NCBI GenBank assembly: GCA_023410875.1
Contig: JAEYPH010000012.1
Location: 18,918-82,917, forward strand
Source: Bacillota bacterium
GTDB taxonomy: Bacteria > Bacillota > Clostridia > Christensenellales > UMGS416
DNA length: 64,000 bases
Direction: 5' to 3'
Shown: piece by piece, positions 7,904 to 16,200 of the stretch
Layout of the letters: each line of letters starts with the position of its first letter
Numbering within the stretch: position 1 is the stretch's first letter
Position numbers and translations under genes: made by a program
The notes under the pieces: generated by a model
Database searches by the model: none
Seen by the model: the letters and a program-made list of their open reading frames with translations, nothing else
What the model was told of the DNA's origin: nothing

Positions 7904-10495
7904 ATGAAGCGGTACACAGGGGACCAGTTGCGGGAGCTGCGCATGCCGTTGGGCGGCATCGGCGCGGGCTGCGTGTCCATCAACGGCGCGGGGCGCCTGG
8001 TGGATTGGGAGATATCCGGCGCGGCCAACAAGAACAGCAACAACGGCTTTACCCACTTTGCCCTGAAAGCCCAGGACGCCGACGGGCGCGTGTGGGTGCG
8101 GGCGCTGCACGGGGACGAGCCAGGAGACCGCATGGGAGGCAAGGCTGGCGGCATGTTCACCGGCTACGGCTTCGGCCAGCTCCGGGAGACCATGGGCGGC
8201 ATGCCCCACTTTCCCCATATGTCCTTTGAAGCCGCTTGGCCCCAGGCCCGGCTGACGATGGAGCACCCCGGCTTTCCGGCCCAGGCCACGCTCAACGCCT
8301 TCAGCCCCTTCATACCGTTGGACAGTGCCAACAGCTCCCTGCCGGCGGCTTATTTTGACTGGGAGGTGCGCAACACCGCCGACCGGGCGCTGGACTACAC
8401 GCTGTGCTTCTCGGTCACCAACCCCTTTGACCTGGACGGCGCGGTGAACCGCTTTGAAACGGTGGACGGCGTGCCGGCCATGGTGCTGGGAAATCCTGCC
8501 GACGACGGGGATTACCGGCGGCACGGCTCCCTGGCCACCGCCGTGCAGGGCTCCGGGCAGGTCAGCCATCAGGAGTATTGGTACCGCGGCGCTTGGTTTG
8601 ACGGCCTGAGCGTTTTTTGGGAGGACCTGAACCGCCCCGGGCCTTTGCGCAACCGCCGCTATGAGGACGCCCCCCGCGGCGCCGACACCGCGACGATCGC
8701 CATTACACAGACCGTGCAGCCCGGCGAAGCGTGGACCGCGCGGTTCGTGCTGTGTTGGTATGTCCCCTATATGGAGAACGACTGGTCGCCGATGAGCGCC
8801 GAGGAGGCCCAACAGAAGGGCCTGAGCAACCGCTGGCGCAAGCATTACGCCGTTCAATACCCTTCGGTGCAAGCGGCGCTGGCCCACTGCCTGCGCCAGG
8901 GCGACGCCCTGCGGGAGAAAACCGCCACCTTCGTGGACTCCATGACATCCTCCACGCTGCCGGAACCTGTCATCGACGCGGCGCTGTCCACGCTGTCGGC
9001 GCTGGTGTCGCCGCTGACGCTGCGGCTACCCGACGGCTCCTTCTATGGCTGGGAGGGCCTGCATGCCGCTGCCGGCAGCTGCGAGGGCTCCTGCACCCAC
9101 GTGTGGAACTACGCCCAGGCGCTGTGCTTCCTGTTCCCGGATCTGGAGCGCTCCATGCGCGACCTGGATTTCCTGCACAACATGGACGAGGACGGCGGCA
9201 TGCACTTCCGGCTGCAGCTGCCGCCGGGCCGCAAATACTGGAACTTCCTCCCCTGCGCCGACGGGCACTTCGGCGGCGTCGTGAAGCTGTGGCGGGACTA
9301 TCTGCTGTGCGGCGACCGCGACTGGCTGCGGGGCCACTGGCCCCGGGTCAAGAAGATGCTGGCCTATGCGTGGAATCCGGCCAACCGCTGCCTGTGGGAC
9401 CCGGAGAAATCCGGCGTGCTAACCGGGCGGCAGCACCACACGCTGGACATGGAGCTCTTCGGCCCCAACTCGTGGCTGACCGGCATGTACCTGGCGGCGC
9501 TCAAGGCCGCCGCGGAGATGGCCTGCGAGCTGGACGATCAGCAGGCCCTTCTGGAATACCAGGACATCTTTGAGCAAGGCCGCGCGTGGGTGGACCAAAA
9601 CCTGTTTAACGGCGAATACTTCTACCACCGCGTGGACCTGAATGACAAGTCGGTGCTGGACCGCTACGACAGCAACGTGCTGATCGGTGGAGGCATCGAG
9701 GCCGCCTATTGGTCCGCCGAGCACGGTGAGCTTAAATACCAGATCGGTGAGGGCTGCGCCGTGGACCAGGTGCTGGGCCAGTGGCACGCCAACATCACCG
9801 GCCTGGGGGATATCTTTGACCCCGGCAAGGTGCGCTCGGCGCTGCGCAGCATCCACCGCTACAACTTCATACCGGATTTCACCGACTTCTTCAACCCGTG
9901 CCGCCTGTTCTGCGTGGACGGCGAGGCCGGCACGCTGATCTGCAGCTACCCCGAGGGCCGGCAGTGCCCGGTGATACAAGCGCCCTACGCCCAGGAGACC
10001 ATGCACGGCTTCGAGTATCAGGCCGCGTGCCACATGGTGCAGGAAGGCATGGTGGACGAGGGCGTGCAGATGGTGCGGGCCGTCCGCGACCGTTACGACG
10101 GGCGCTACCGCAACCCATTCAACGAGATCGAGTGCGGCAGCAACTATGCCCGCAGCATGGCGGCCTTTGCGCTGCTGCCGGCCTTCAGCGGCATGGCCAT
10201 GCACATGGGCCGCGGATGGCTGCGCTTCGCGCCGGTCGTCGAGGGGCCTTTCAAGTGCTTCTTCTCGGTGGCGCAGGCCTGGGGCGAATATGAGCGCACG
10301 GCCGACGGCGCGTGCTTGCACGTGAAGGGCGGAGTTCTCCCTCTGCGGGAGCTGAAGCTGCCGGCGCTGGCCGGCGCGCTGCGGGCTTCCATCGCCGGGC
10401 AGCCTGTGCCCTTCCGGCGCACCGACGAAGGCCTGGCCTTCCCCGAGGGCGTCGTCATTGCCGAGGGGCAGGAGCTGCGCATCGAGCAGGCGTAA
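7904..10495 (+). CDS. GH116-type glycosidase (non-lysosomal glucosylceramidase-like family)
   Basis: This 863-residue protein begins with RELRMPLGGIGAGCVSING and DWEISGAANKN, the signature of the GH116 N-terminal beta-sandwich. It continues into an (alpha/alpha)6 barrel containing GSCEGSCTHVWNYAQ (candidate nucleophile region), DEDGGMHFRLQLP and the acid/base region YDSNVLIGGGIEAAYW. GH116 enzymes are retaining beta-glucosidases, beta-xylosidases or N-acetylglucosaminidases; the substrate here is unknown. No signal peptide is visible, so it is probably cytoplasmic. ATG 7904 follows AAAGGAG closely; the reading frame extends to 7841 without a ribosome binding site. A P-loop kinase follows 35 bases later. 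Confidence 0.82.
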   Translation: MKRYTGDQLRELRMPLGGIGAGCVSINGAGRLVDWEISGAANKNSNNGFTHFALKAQDADGRVWVRALHGDEPGDRMGGKAGGMFTGYGFGQLRETMGGMPHFPHMSFEAAWPQARLTMEHPGFPAQATLNAFSPFIPLDSANSSLPAAYFDWEVRNTADRALDYTLCFSVTNPFDLDGAVNRFETVDGVPAMVLGNPADDGDYRRHGSLATAVQGSGQVSHQEYWYRGAWFDGLSVFWEDLNRPGPLRNRRYEDAPRGADTATIAITQTVQPGEAWTARFVLCWYVPYMENDWSPMSAEEAQQKGLSNRWRKHYAVQYPSVQAALAHCLRQGDALREKTATFVDSMTSSTLPEPVIDAALSTLSALVSPLTLRLPDGSFYGWEGLHAAAGSCEGSCTHVWNYAQALCFLFPDLERSMRDLDFLHNMDEDGGMHFRLQLPPGRKYWNFLPCADGHFGGVVKLWRDYLLCGDRDWLRGHWPRVKKMLAYAWNPANRCLWDPEKSGVLTGRQHHTLDMELFGPNSWLTGMYLAALKAAAEMACELDDQQALLEYQDIFEQGRAWVDQNLFNGEYFYHRVDLNDKSVLDRYDSNVLIGGGIEAAYWSAEHGELKYQIGEGCAVDQVLGQWHANITGLGDIFDPGKVRSALRSIHRYNFIPDFTDFFNPCRLFCVDGEAGTLICSYPEGRQCPVIQAPYAQETMHGFEYQAACHMVQEGMVDEGVQMVRAVRDRYDGRYRNPFNEIECGSNYARSMAAFALLPAFSGMAMHMGRGWLRFAPVVEGPFKCFFSVAQAWGEYERTADGACLHVKGGVLPLRELKLPALAGALRASIAGQPVPFRRTDEGLAFPEGVVIAEGQELRIEQA

Positions 10496-10530
10496 AACCA
10501 AGCCTTTACATTTGTACCGTGGAGGTATCC

Positions 10531-11013
10531 ATGCCCAAGGTCATCCTGCTGTGCGGCAAGATCGGCGCCGGAAAGACGACCTATGCACGACAGCTGATGC
10601 AAAAGAACCCCGCGATCCACCTTTCCTCGGACGACCTGATGCTTCAGCTTTTTCCGGAACCCCTGGGGGATCGCTATGACGAGGTGGCCGCCCGGGGGCT
10701 GCGCTATGTGCACGAAATGGCCGCGCAAGTCGTCGCCGCCGGGCTGGACGTGATACTGGAAGGGGCCGCGTGGAGGCGGGCGGACCGCCTCAAATCGTCG
10801 TCCTTCTTCCGCGAGCGGGGTATTCCCTTTGAGTGGCACTATATCGACATCACCGACGAAGCATGGAGGGCCCACATCGAGGCCAGAAACCGGGACGTGG
10901 AGCAAGGCAAAAGCGGCGCCTACTATGTGGATGAGAGGCTGCTGGAGAAGTGTCTGGAAATGTTTGAGGAGCCCAAAGAGGATGAAGTGGATGTGTATGT
11001 GTTGAATGGGTGA
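10531..11013 (+). CDS. P-loop ATP-binding protein (AAA_33-type small kinase)
   Basis: This 160-residue protein starts MPKVILLCGKIGAGKTTYA, a Walker A motif at residues 9-16. It continues with HLSSDDLMLQLF, a substrate-binding D-D typical of AAA_33/zeta-like and small-molecule kinases. VILEGAAWRRADR fits the Walker B-like position and DITDEAWRAHIEARNRD the lid. The substrate is not known. ATG 10531 has GGAGG seven bases upstream. The larger reading frame beginning at 10312 lies inside the GH116 gene and is rejected. The gene may be co-transcribed with the GH116 gene. Confidence 0.75.
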   Translation: MPKVILLCGKIGAGKTTYARQLMQKNPAIHLSSDDLMLQLFPEPLGDRYDEVAARGLRYVHEMAAQVVAAGLDVILEGAAWRRADRLKSSSFFRERGIPFEWHYIDITDEAWRAHIEARNRDVEQGKSGAYYVDERLLEKCLEMFEEPKEDEVDVYVLNG

Positions 11014-11348
11014 TGCAGCATCTATCCCTTAAGGATTTCGCGCCTTACGTTGCGCCTTGCGCAACTATCGGCTTGCTCTCACATCGGCAAGGCCGACGTT
11101 GCCGCAAGCTAGGCCGCATAGGCGAGCAGGAAAGCATCCGGCCAGCCCGGGGCACCGCCTCTATGGCGCGACCAAAGGTCTCCGATCGCCCTTTGAAAAC
11201 CTTCGGCCCCATCTATAAATCGGTTAATCCACATTAGTGTAGGGCAAGGCCTTTGCCCTTGCTGCACTGGAACGTGCAGCAAGCTTATCTATATCCCCCT
11301 CGCCCCGTGAGGGGAGAGGGGTCTGGGGAGAGGGTTCTTTTGGCCAGC
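11014..11348. other. Intergenic region, 335 bp, filled by repeats
   Basis: No gene is visible. Most of the stretch is an R1 repeat copy with an internal insert (11031-11220). To its right are a hairpin AGGGCAA-GGCCT-TTGCCCT near 11240-11259 and a C/G-rich stretch CCCCTC-GCCCCGT-GAGGGG near 11298-11316. The latter may terminate the minus-strand hydrolase gene. Confidence 0.55.
11031..11220 (-). repeat. R1 two-hairpin repeat, copy B, interrupted by a 119-bp insert
   Basis: The left end AAGGATTTCGCGCC (11031-11044) and the right part GGCGCGACCAAAGG through CCATCTATAAA (11165-11219) match the uninterrupted copy at 21465-21543. In the intact copies these two halves are separated by about 4-6 bases in a hairpin loop. 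Here they are separated by about 119 bases. The insert contains GTTGCGC-CTT-GCGCAAC, a perfect 7-bp stem. The main stem has also decayed slightly. Confidence 0.75.
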
Positions 11349-11975
11349 CTACTCACCCCTTATAAACCTCTCACAGATCTCCGCAACCTCCCCCAGCATC
11401 TCCAGAGACCTCTTATAATCATCCCGTATTTCCAACGAATGCCCCGCGTCCCGAAAAACGTGCAGCCTGACACCGGGTAATTCGCTGAGCTTACCGACAT
11501 CGGGAAAGTGCTTATCCTTATCCCCCATCACGACGGCGCAACTCTCCTTGGAAAGATACGCCAAGGTGTCCTCCAGTGGCGCCAGGTACAAGCTGCGTAC
11601 GGGCAAATGGCCCAACTGCTCCCGCACTGCCCCGGCCACCAGTGTGCCGAAGCTCTTGCTGATGAAACAGACCCGCTCATACTTTCCGGGCTGGCAAGCG
11701 CGCACCGCCTCGCCGGTCTCCTGAATGATCGTAGCCAGGAAATCCCTGGACAGCGAATGCTCGGTCCGCACATACCCGTATTCGAGGCTGAGCACATCGC
11801 ACCCCAGCTGCAGGGCCACCTTGCGGGCATAGTGCAGCAGTGGGACGTCGCAAATGCCGTCCCCTCCGGGGAAGAGCACGGCCAGGCACTCGGCCTGCGG
11901 CTCCTGTGTCAGGAACCAATTACGGATTGTGTGCCCAAACGAGGCCTTCACGGCGATATCGGATTCCCGGTTCAT
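11349..11975 (-). CDS. Alpha/beta hydrolase family protein
   Basis: This 208-residue protein has FLTQEPQAECLAVLFPGGDG near the N-terminus (oxyanion strand-loop). The nucleophile elbow is VCFISKSFGTLVAGA (S-x-S-x-G, Ser near residue 107), an acidic residue lies in VVMGDKDKHF and a catalytic His in FRDAGHSLE. All three triad residues of an alpha/beta hydrolase are therefore present. The substrate is unknown. ATG at 11975 follows AGGAGG. It lies downstream of dnaN on the same strand but is separated from it by the strong terminator at 12053-12084. Confidence 0.75.
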   Translation of the reverse strand: MNRESDIAVKASFGHTIRNWFLTQEPQAECLAVLFPGGDGICDVPLLHYARKVALQLGCDVLSLEYGYVRTEHSLSRDFLATIIQETGEAVRACQPGKYERVCFISKSFGTLVAGAVREQLGHLPVRSLYLAPLEDTLAYLSKESCAVVMGDKDKHFPDVGKLSELPGVRLHVFRDAGHSLEIRDDYKRSLEMLGEVAEICERFIRGE

Positions 11976-12052
11976 GAAAACAACCTCCTAACGCGCATGG
12001 CGTCCAATGGGTGTGTTCCTGATCATACCAATGACAGCATATGATGATACAC

Positions 12053-12084
12053 AAAAGGGGAGACGCGAAACCGCATCTCCCCTT
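12053..12084 (-). terminator. Rho-independent terminator of dnaA-dnaN
   Basis: Read on the minus strand, AAGGGGAGATGCG pairs with CGCGTCTCCCCTT (13 bp with one G-U) around a 4-base loop, and TTTTG follows. It lies 18 bases after the dnaN stop codon. Confidence 0.85.
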
Positions 12085-12101
12085 CTCCATACAAAATCGC
12101 T

Positions 12102-13199
12102 TTATGACAAGGCCCTTACCGGTAACACAAGATACGTGAACGCGTCGGAATTGACTGGCCGGATCACGCAGGAATTCACGCTGGTTGTGAAGTTCATCGT
12201 GAGTTCCTCGGCGTCCATGTAGCGCAATACGTCGGACAGGAAGCGGGAGTTGAAGGCGATCTCCAGCTCGCGGCCCTCGTGGGACACTGGCACTTCCTCA
12301 TAGATGTCGCCGGCCTCGCTGTTGCTGGTTACGACCAGCATCTCGCCGCCCATGCGCAGGCGCACCAGGTTGCTGCGGCCCTCGCGGGCCAGCATGCTGG
12401 CGCGGTCCAGCGCCGTGGAGAGCAGGTCCCGGCGGACGTTGATGCGGGTCAGCCATTCGTTGGGGATGATCTGCTCATAGCGCAGGAATTCGCCCTCCAG
12501 CAGCCGCGTGATGAGCTTGGTGGCCGAGAGGGTCACGCCCAGATGCGTGGGGCCGATCTCCAGCACCACGGTCTCGTCCTCACCCAGCAGGCTGGCCAGA
12601 CGGCTCATCGTCACCGCCGGAACCACAGCTTTGAGGCCCTGGGCCTCGCCGGTGTAGAGCGCATTGCTCACGGCCAGGCGGTAGCCGTCCAGCGCGACCA
12701 TGCGCACCTGTCCGGGGGTTATCTCCAGCAGCACGCCGGTCAGGATCGGGCGGGATTCATCCACCGCGGCGGCGAACACGCTCTGGTGGATCAGCCGCTT
12801 GAGCACGTCGGAGCCCAGCATCACCGTGGTCGCGTTCTCCACCTTGGGCAGCGCCGGGAATTCCGAGCCGTCCAGCGCCTGCAGGCGCGTGCGGGTGCCC
12901 CGGGCGCTGATGGTGGCCGTGGAGCCCTCCACGGAGATCTCCACGTCGCCCTCGGGCAGCTTGCGGCTCATTTCCGAGAAGAGCTTGCCGGGCAGCACCG
13001 ATTCGCCCTCGGCGAGCACATGGCCGGGCAGTATCGTTTCGATGCCCAGGCGCATGTCGGTGCAGCTCAGGCGGATCGTGTTGTTGCGGGCGCTGATGAG
13101 CACGCCTTCCAGCACCGGCATCGTCGTGCGGGCGGACAGGGCCCGGGTCACGGTGCCCACGGCGGCGGAAAGCTGGTCGCTGCTGCATAAAATCTTCAT
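12102..13199 (-). CDS. dnaN: DNA polymerase III beta subunit (sliding clamp)
   Basis: This 365-residue protein is the ring-shaped processivity clamp. It starts MKILCSSDQLSAAVGTVTRA and carries PVLEGVLISARNNTIRLSCT, GSEFPALP, SRPILTGVLLEI and DGYRLAVS, spread over three clamp domains. It ends with the conserved YLVLPVRALS-type tail that forms part of the protein-binding pocket. The start at 13199 follows AGGAGG. It lies 27 bases after dnaA on the same strand. The genes that normally follow in Firmicutes (S4-domain yaaA, recF, gyrB) are absent. Confidence 0.97.
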   Translation of the reverse strand: MKILCSSDQLSAAVGTVTRALSARTTMPVLEGVLISARNNTIRLSCTDMRLGIETILPGHVLAEGESVLPGKLFSEMSRKLPEGDVEISVEGSTATISARGTRTRLQALDGSEFPALPKVENATTVMLGSDVLKRLIHQSVFAAAVDESRPILTGVLLEITPGQVRMVALDGYRLAVSNALYTGEAQGLKAVVPAVTMSRLASLLGEDETVVLEIGPTHLGVTLSATKLITRLLEGEFLRYEQIIPNEWLTRINVRRDLLSTALDRASMLAREGRSNLVRLRMGGEMLVVTSNSEAGDIYEEVPVSHEGRELEIAFNSRFLSDVLRYMDAEELTMNFTTSVNSCVIRPVNSDAFTYLVLPVRALS

Positions 13200-13226
13200 A
13201 TTAAACCTCCTGGGGGATGGGGTGTT

Positions 13227-14570
13227 TTATCTGCCGCTGAGTTCCCGCTGCATATCCGCCAGCAGCGAGCGCATTTCCAGATCGTCGGCCATGGCGGTGC
13301 CCACGGAGCGGTAGCCGTGCAGCACGGTCGTGTGGTCGCGGTTGAAGAGCTCTCCGATGCGCGGCAGCGAAAGATCGGTCATCTCACGGATCAGATACAT
13401 GCAGATCTGCCGGGCGTCGGAGATGCGCCGCTGCTTGTTCTTGCTCTTGAGCTCTTCCACCGACACGTCGAAACGGTCGCTGACCTTGGCGATGATGCTC
13501 TCCGGCGTGGCCATACGGCTCTGAGAGGCATTCAGCAGGTCCTTAAGGGCCTCGCGGGCCAGCGCCATGTCCAGCGGCTTCTGGCTCACGCGGGCATAGG
13601 CCACGGCGCGGGTCAGCGCGCCCTGCAGCTCGCGGATGTTGTTCTCCGAGCGCAAAGCGATGAATTCGAACACGTCGGGCTGCACGAGGATGCCCTCCAT
13701 CTCGGCCTTCTTCTGCAGGATCGCGATGCGGGTCTCCAGGTCGGGCGCCTGTATGTCGGCGATGAGCCCCCACTCGAAGCGGGAGCGCAGGCGGTCTTCG
13801 GTGTCGATCTGCCTGGGCGGCTTGTCGGAGGACAGTATGATCTGCTTTTGCGACTCGAACAGCGCGTTGAACGTGTGGAACAGCTCTTCCTGGGTGCGTT
13901 CCTTGCCGGCGATGAACTGGATGTCGTCGATCATCAGCACGTCTACGTTGCGGTAGCGGTTGCGGAAGGCGTCATTGCTGTTGGTTTGTATCGCGCGGAT
14001 AAACTCGTTGGTGAAGCTCTCGATGGTCACGTAGATGACCTTGTAATGGGGGTACTGATCCCGGATGTAATGGCCGATGGCGTGCAGCAGATGGGTTTTG
14101 CCCAAGCCCACGCCGCCATACACGAACAGCGGGTTGTAGCTGGTGGCCGGCGCTTCGGCCACGGCCAGCGAAGCCGCGTGGGCAAAGCGGTTGCTGTTGC
14201 CCACGACGAAGGATTCAAAGGTGTATTTGGGGTTCAAGGGCAGAGCGTTGCTCTGGGGCATCGCCGCGGCCTCGGGGGCGGGGGCGGTGCGGTCGGCGGC
14301 GGTCTGAAACTTCACGTCGCACACGCGGCCTGCGGCCTGCGACAGAGCGTTGGCCACCAGCGGCGCATACCGGGAATCCATGACTTGTTTGTGGAAGGTC
14401 GAGGGGACCTCCAGCATGAGCACGGGGTGCCCGTTCTCACGGGTCTCACCTGTGACGAGCAACGGCGCGATCCAGGTTGTATAGCTGGTGGGACTCACTT
14501 CCACCTTGAGCGTGGTGCAAACCGATGGCCACAGATCGGCCAGTGGCGCAGCCTTGATGTCGCCGGTCAT
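13227..14570 (-). CDS. dnaA: Chromosomal replication initiator protein DnaA
   Basis: This 447-residue AAA+ initiator shows domain I (LWPSVCTTLKVEVSPTSYTTW), a short linker, and the ATPase domain. That domain starts NPKYTFESFVVGNSNRFAHAA, with Walker A GGVGLGKTHLLHAIG and Walker B VLMIDDIQFIAGK. The C-terminal DNA-binding domain has the signature FNRDHTTVLHGYR. ATG at 14570 is chosen because AAGGGG lies about 9 bases upstream. The reading frame continues to 14651 but crosses the DnaA box at 14590-14598. The gene is transcribed away from the origin. Confidence 0.97.
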   Translation of the reverse strand: MTGDIKAAPLADLWPSVCTTLKVEVSPTSYTTWIAPLLVTGETRENGHPVLMLEVPSTFHKQVMDSRYAPLVANALSQAAGRVCDVKFQTAADRTAPAPEAAAMPQSNALPLNPKYTFESFVVGNSNRFAHAASLAVAEAPATSYNPLFVYGGVGLGKTHLLHAIGHYIRDQYPHYKVIYVTIESFTNEFIRAIQTNSNDAFRNRYRNVDVLMIDDIQFIAGKERTQEELFHTFNALFESQKQIILSSDKPPRQIDTEDRLRSRFEWGLIADIQAPDLETRIAILQKKAEMEGILVQPDVFEFIALRSENNIRELQGALTRAVAYARVSQKPLDMALAREALKDLLNASQSRMATPESIIAKVSDRFDVSVEELKSKNKQRRISDARQICMYLIREMTDLSLPRIGELFNRDHTTVLHGYRSVGTAMADDLEMRSLLADMQRELSGR

Positions 14571-14912
14571 CCGCAGGGTTCCCCTTCCATTATCCACAAC
14601 ATGTGCGACCATGTGTACCACTGCTGCACAGTGAGAAAAGCATGGTCGCAAACCCTTTCTCCGGCAATCGGCCTGAATTTATACACAGGTTTGTCCACAA
14701 GGGCTGTGCGCTACAATTCGGCAGGATTCCTTGAAAGTACACCTATTCTACCAGAAGGTTCCGGCGAATGCAAGCAATTTTGGCAAAGTTATCCACAGGC
14801 TCAAAAGGGGTCGTCTTGTGGATAACTTGAGCTCCAGAGCGCCTCGCATACCATATATAGATATAGACGAGGAGAACGAATAAATACCACCTTGAAGATA
14901 GACGTTGTTCGC
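14571..14912. other. Replication origin (oriC) region with DnaA boxes
   Basis: Upstream of dnaA are perfect TTATCCACA boxes at 14590-14598 and 14789-14797 and a perfect inverse box TGTGGATAA at 14817-14825. Near-matches TTATACACA (14679-14687) and TTGTCCACA (14691-14699) also occur. The stretch 14840-14912 is clearly AT-richer (ATATATAGATATAGA), a candidate unwinding element directly beside the 14817 box. Its position next to dnaA and the box cluster make it the likely chromosomal origin. The flanking gene on the right is a sugar epimerase-like gene rather than rpmH. Confidence 0.85.
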
Positions 14913-15713
14913 CTATATGGTGTTTATTTTTGACAGCCTCTCCCGCACAACCTCCACCGATCGCTCCAGCGCCCGCGCAGTCTTCACCTCCAGGATCACG
15001 CTCAAATCCTGGACTTGGGCCAGGTGCAGCATCTCAGTCACGTTCAGCCGGCCGGTGTTCAAGGGCCAATGGTCGTGGTTGTCGTCAAAGTCGTGCAGGT
15101 GCATGTGGCGCAGCGCTGCGGCGTTGCGCAGCAGAAAGGGCCGGTCGGCGAAGCCCGCCTTGCCGTCGTGGCCGGTGTCCCAGGTCAGGCCCACGGCGCC
15201 CTCGTCGAGGAGCGCCTGCAGGGGCCCGGTTAGGAAGTCCAGGTTGAACTGCCCGGTATTCTCCACGCACAGCGTTATGCCCTCGTCGGCGCAGATGCGC
15301 GAGAGCTCCCGTACGCCTTGGGTCAGCCGCTGGGCGAAGTCCTGCGCCTGCGCCGCGTAGACATAGGCGCGGCCCTCGGGCAGCGTGTAATAGACGCCGG
15401 CGTGCAGATGCATGTTGACGAGGCCCACGCCGCCGGCTGCCGCCCAGCGCACGGCCTCCACCGCCCGCTGCATGTGGCCCCGGCGCACGGGCCCGTGGAA
15501 GGTGGCCAGGTCCATTTCCTCCGGCAGGTGCAGCGTCAGCGCCACGCCGTGCTCCCCGGCCAGCGCGCGCAAGCCCTCGGCGCTCAGGGCCTCCGGGCAG
15601 CACTGGGGCAGGTTCATGCTCAGCTCCAGCGTCTGCAGCCCCAGCCGGGCGCACAGCTGCGCGTTGCTCTTCGGCGTTTCCAGCTCCATCAGCACGGGCA
15701 TACCCAGGTTCAC
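14913..15713 (-). CDS. Sugar phosphate isomerase/epimerase (AP-endonuclease-2 TIM barrel)
   Basis: This 266-residue protein of the xylose isomerase-like TIM-barrel superfamily shows a strand-by-strand pattern. The pieces are LGLQTLELSMN, VALTLHLPEEM, VGLVNMHLHAG, ITLCVENTGQF (metal-binding Glu), VGLTWDTGHDGKA (Asp-His), LRHMHLHDFDD (His-x-His) and LSVILEVKTA (final Glu). Metal-ligand positions are therefore intact. GTG at 15711-15713 is the preferred start because GGAGG lies 8 bases upstream; in-frame ATGs at 15728 and 15737 have no ribosome binding site. The substrate is unknown. Its 3' end abuts the oriC region. Confidence 0.75.
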   Translation of the reverse strand: MNLGMPVLMELETPKSNAQLCARLGLQTLELSMNLPQCCPEALSAEGLRALAGEHGVALTLHLPEEMDLATFHGPVRRGHMQRAVEAVRWAAAGGVGLVNMHLHAGVYYTLPEGRAYVYAAQAQDFAQRLTQGVRELSRICADEGITLCVENTGQFNLDFLTGPLQALLDEGAVGLTWDTGHDGKAGFADRPFLLRNAAALRHMHLHDFDDNHDHWPLNTGRLNVTEMLHLAQVQDLSVILEVKTARALERSVEVVRERLSKINTI

Positions 15714-15933
15714 GTGTCGGCCCTCCATGGTTTTCATCGATTATATGGCATATATTATAGGCGCGCTTCGCCGGCGGTGGCAACAATCCGTCTTAGAAAA
15801 ATAGATTTTAGAATCATTCCAATTTCCTCTTGACGGCGGCAGAGCCCGTATATTATCATGAATGCGTTCGGTTTTCCAGCGGTTGGGTTCTCTGTTTTGC
15901 GGGCATATTCTTCAAAAACAGGAGGTACTGTCC

Positions 15934-16185
15934 ATGGCAAGCTATGACATCATCGCCATGACGCTCAAGGGCCGCTCCGACAACGCCACGAAGGTGCAGC
16001 AGGTGCTCACCCAGCGGGGCTGCTTCATCAAAGCCAGGCTGGGCCTGCACGACGGCGTGGAAGACGCGTGTTCCAATGAGGGGCTCATCATACTGCAGGT
16101 GTGCGGCTCCTCCGCGGAGATCGAAAGGACCTTGGAAGGCTTGAACGCCATCGACGGCGTCAACGCCAAGCATATTTCAATGTAG
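15934..16185 (+). CDS. Small ACT-like/NikR-C-type regulator (TM1266 family-like)
   Basis: This 83-residue protein reads as one beta-alpha-beta-beta-alpha-beta domain. YDIIAMTLKG is followed by TKVQQVLTQRGCFIKARLGL, EGLIILQVCG and IERTLEGLNAIDGVNAKHISM. The R-x-G-L then ...-G-V-x-x-K pattern matches the small family annotated as iron-only hydrogenase system regulators (TM1266-like), related to the C-terminal ligand-binding domain of NikR. ATG 15934 follows CAGGAGG. The rubrerythrin gene starts 15 bases after its stop, so the two form an operon. Confidence 0.6.
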   Translation: MASYDIIAMTLKGRSDNATKVQQVLTQRGCFIKARLGLHDGVEDACSNEGLIILQVCGSSAEIERTLEGLNAIDGVNAKHISM

Positions 16186-16200
16186 AAAGGGGAACAAAGA

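Noticed and set aside
10312..10530. Extended start for the P-loop kinase
   Set aside because: The added region lies inside the GH116 gene in another frame. ATG 10531 has a proper GGAGG.
11280..11340. Possible gene in the C/G-rich stretch at 11253-11480
   Set aside because: It overlaps the hydrolase on the opposite strand and codes for low-complexity Pro-rich sequence; only a hairpin is supported.
13317..14825. Plus-strand frame of 502 residues opposite dnaA and into oriC
   Set aside because: It is a shadow of dnaA; it crosses DnaA boxes and has no ribosome binding site.
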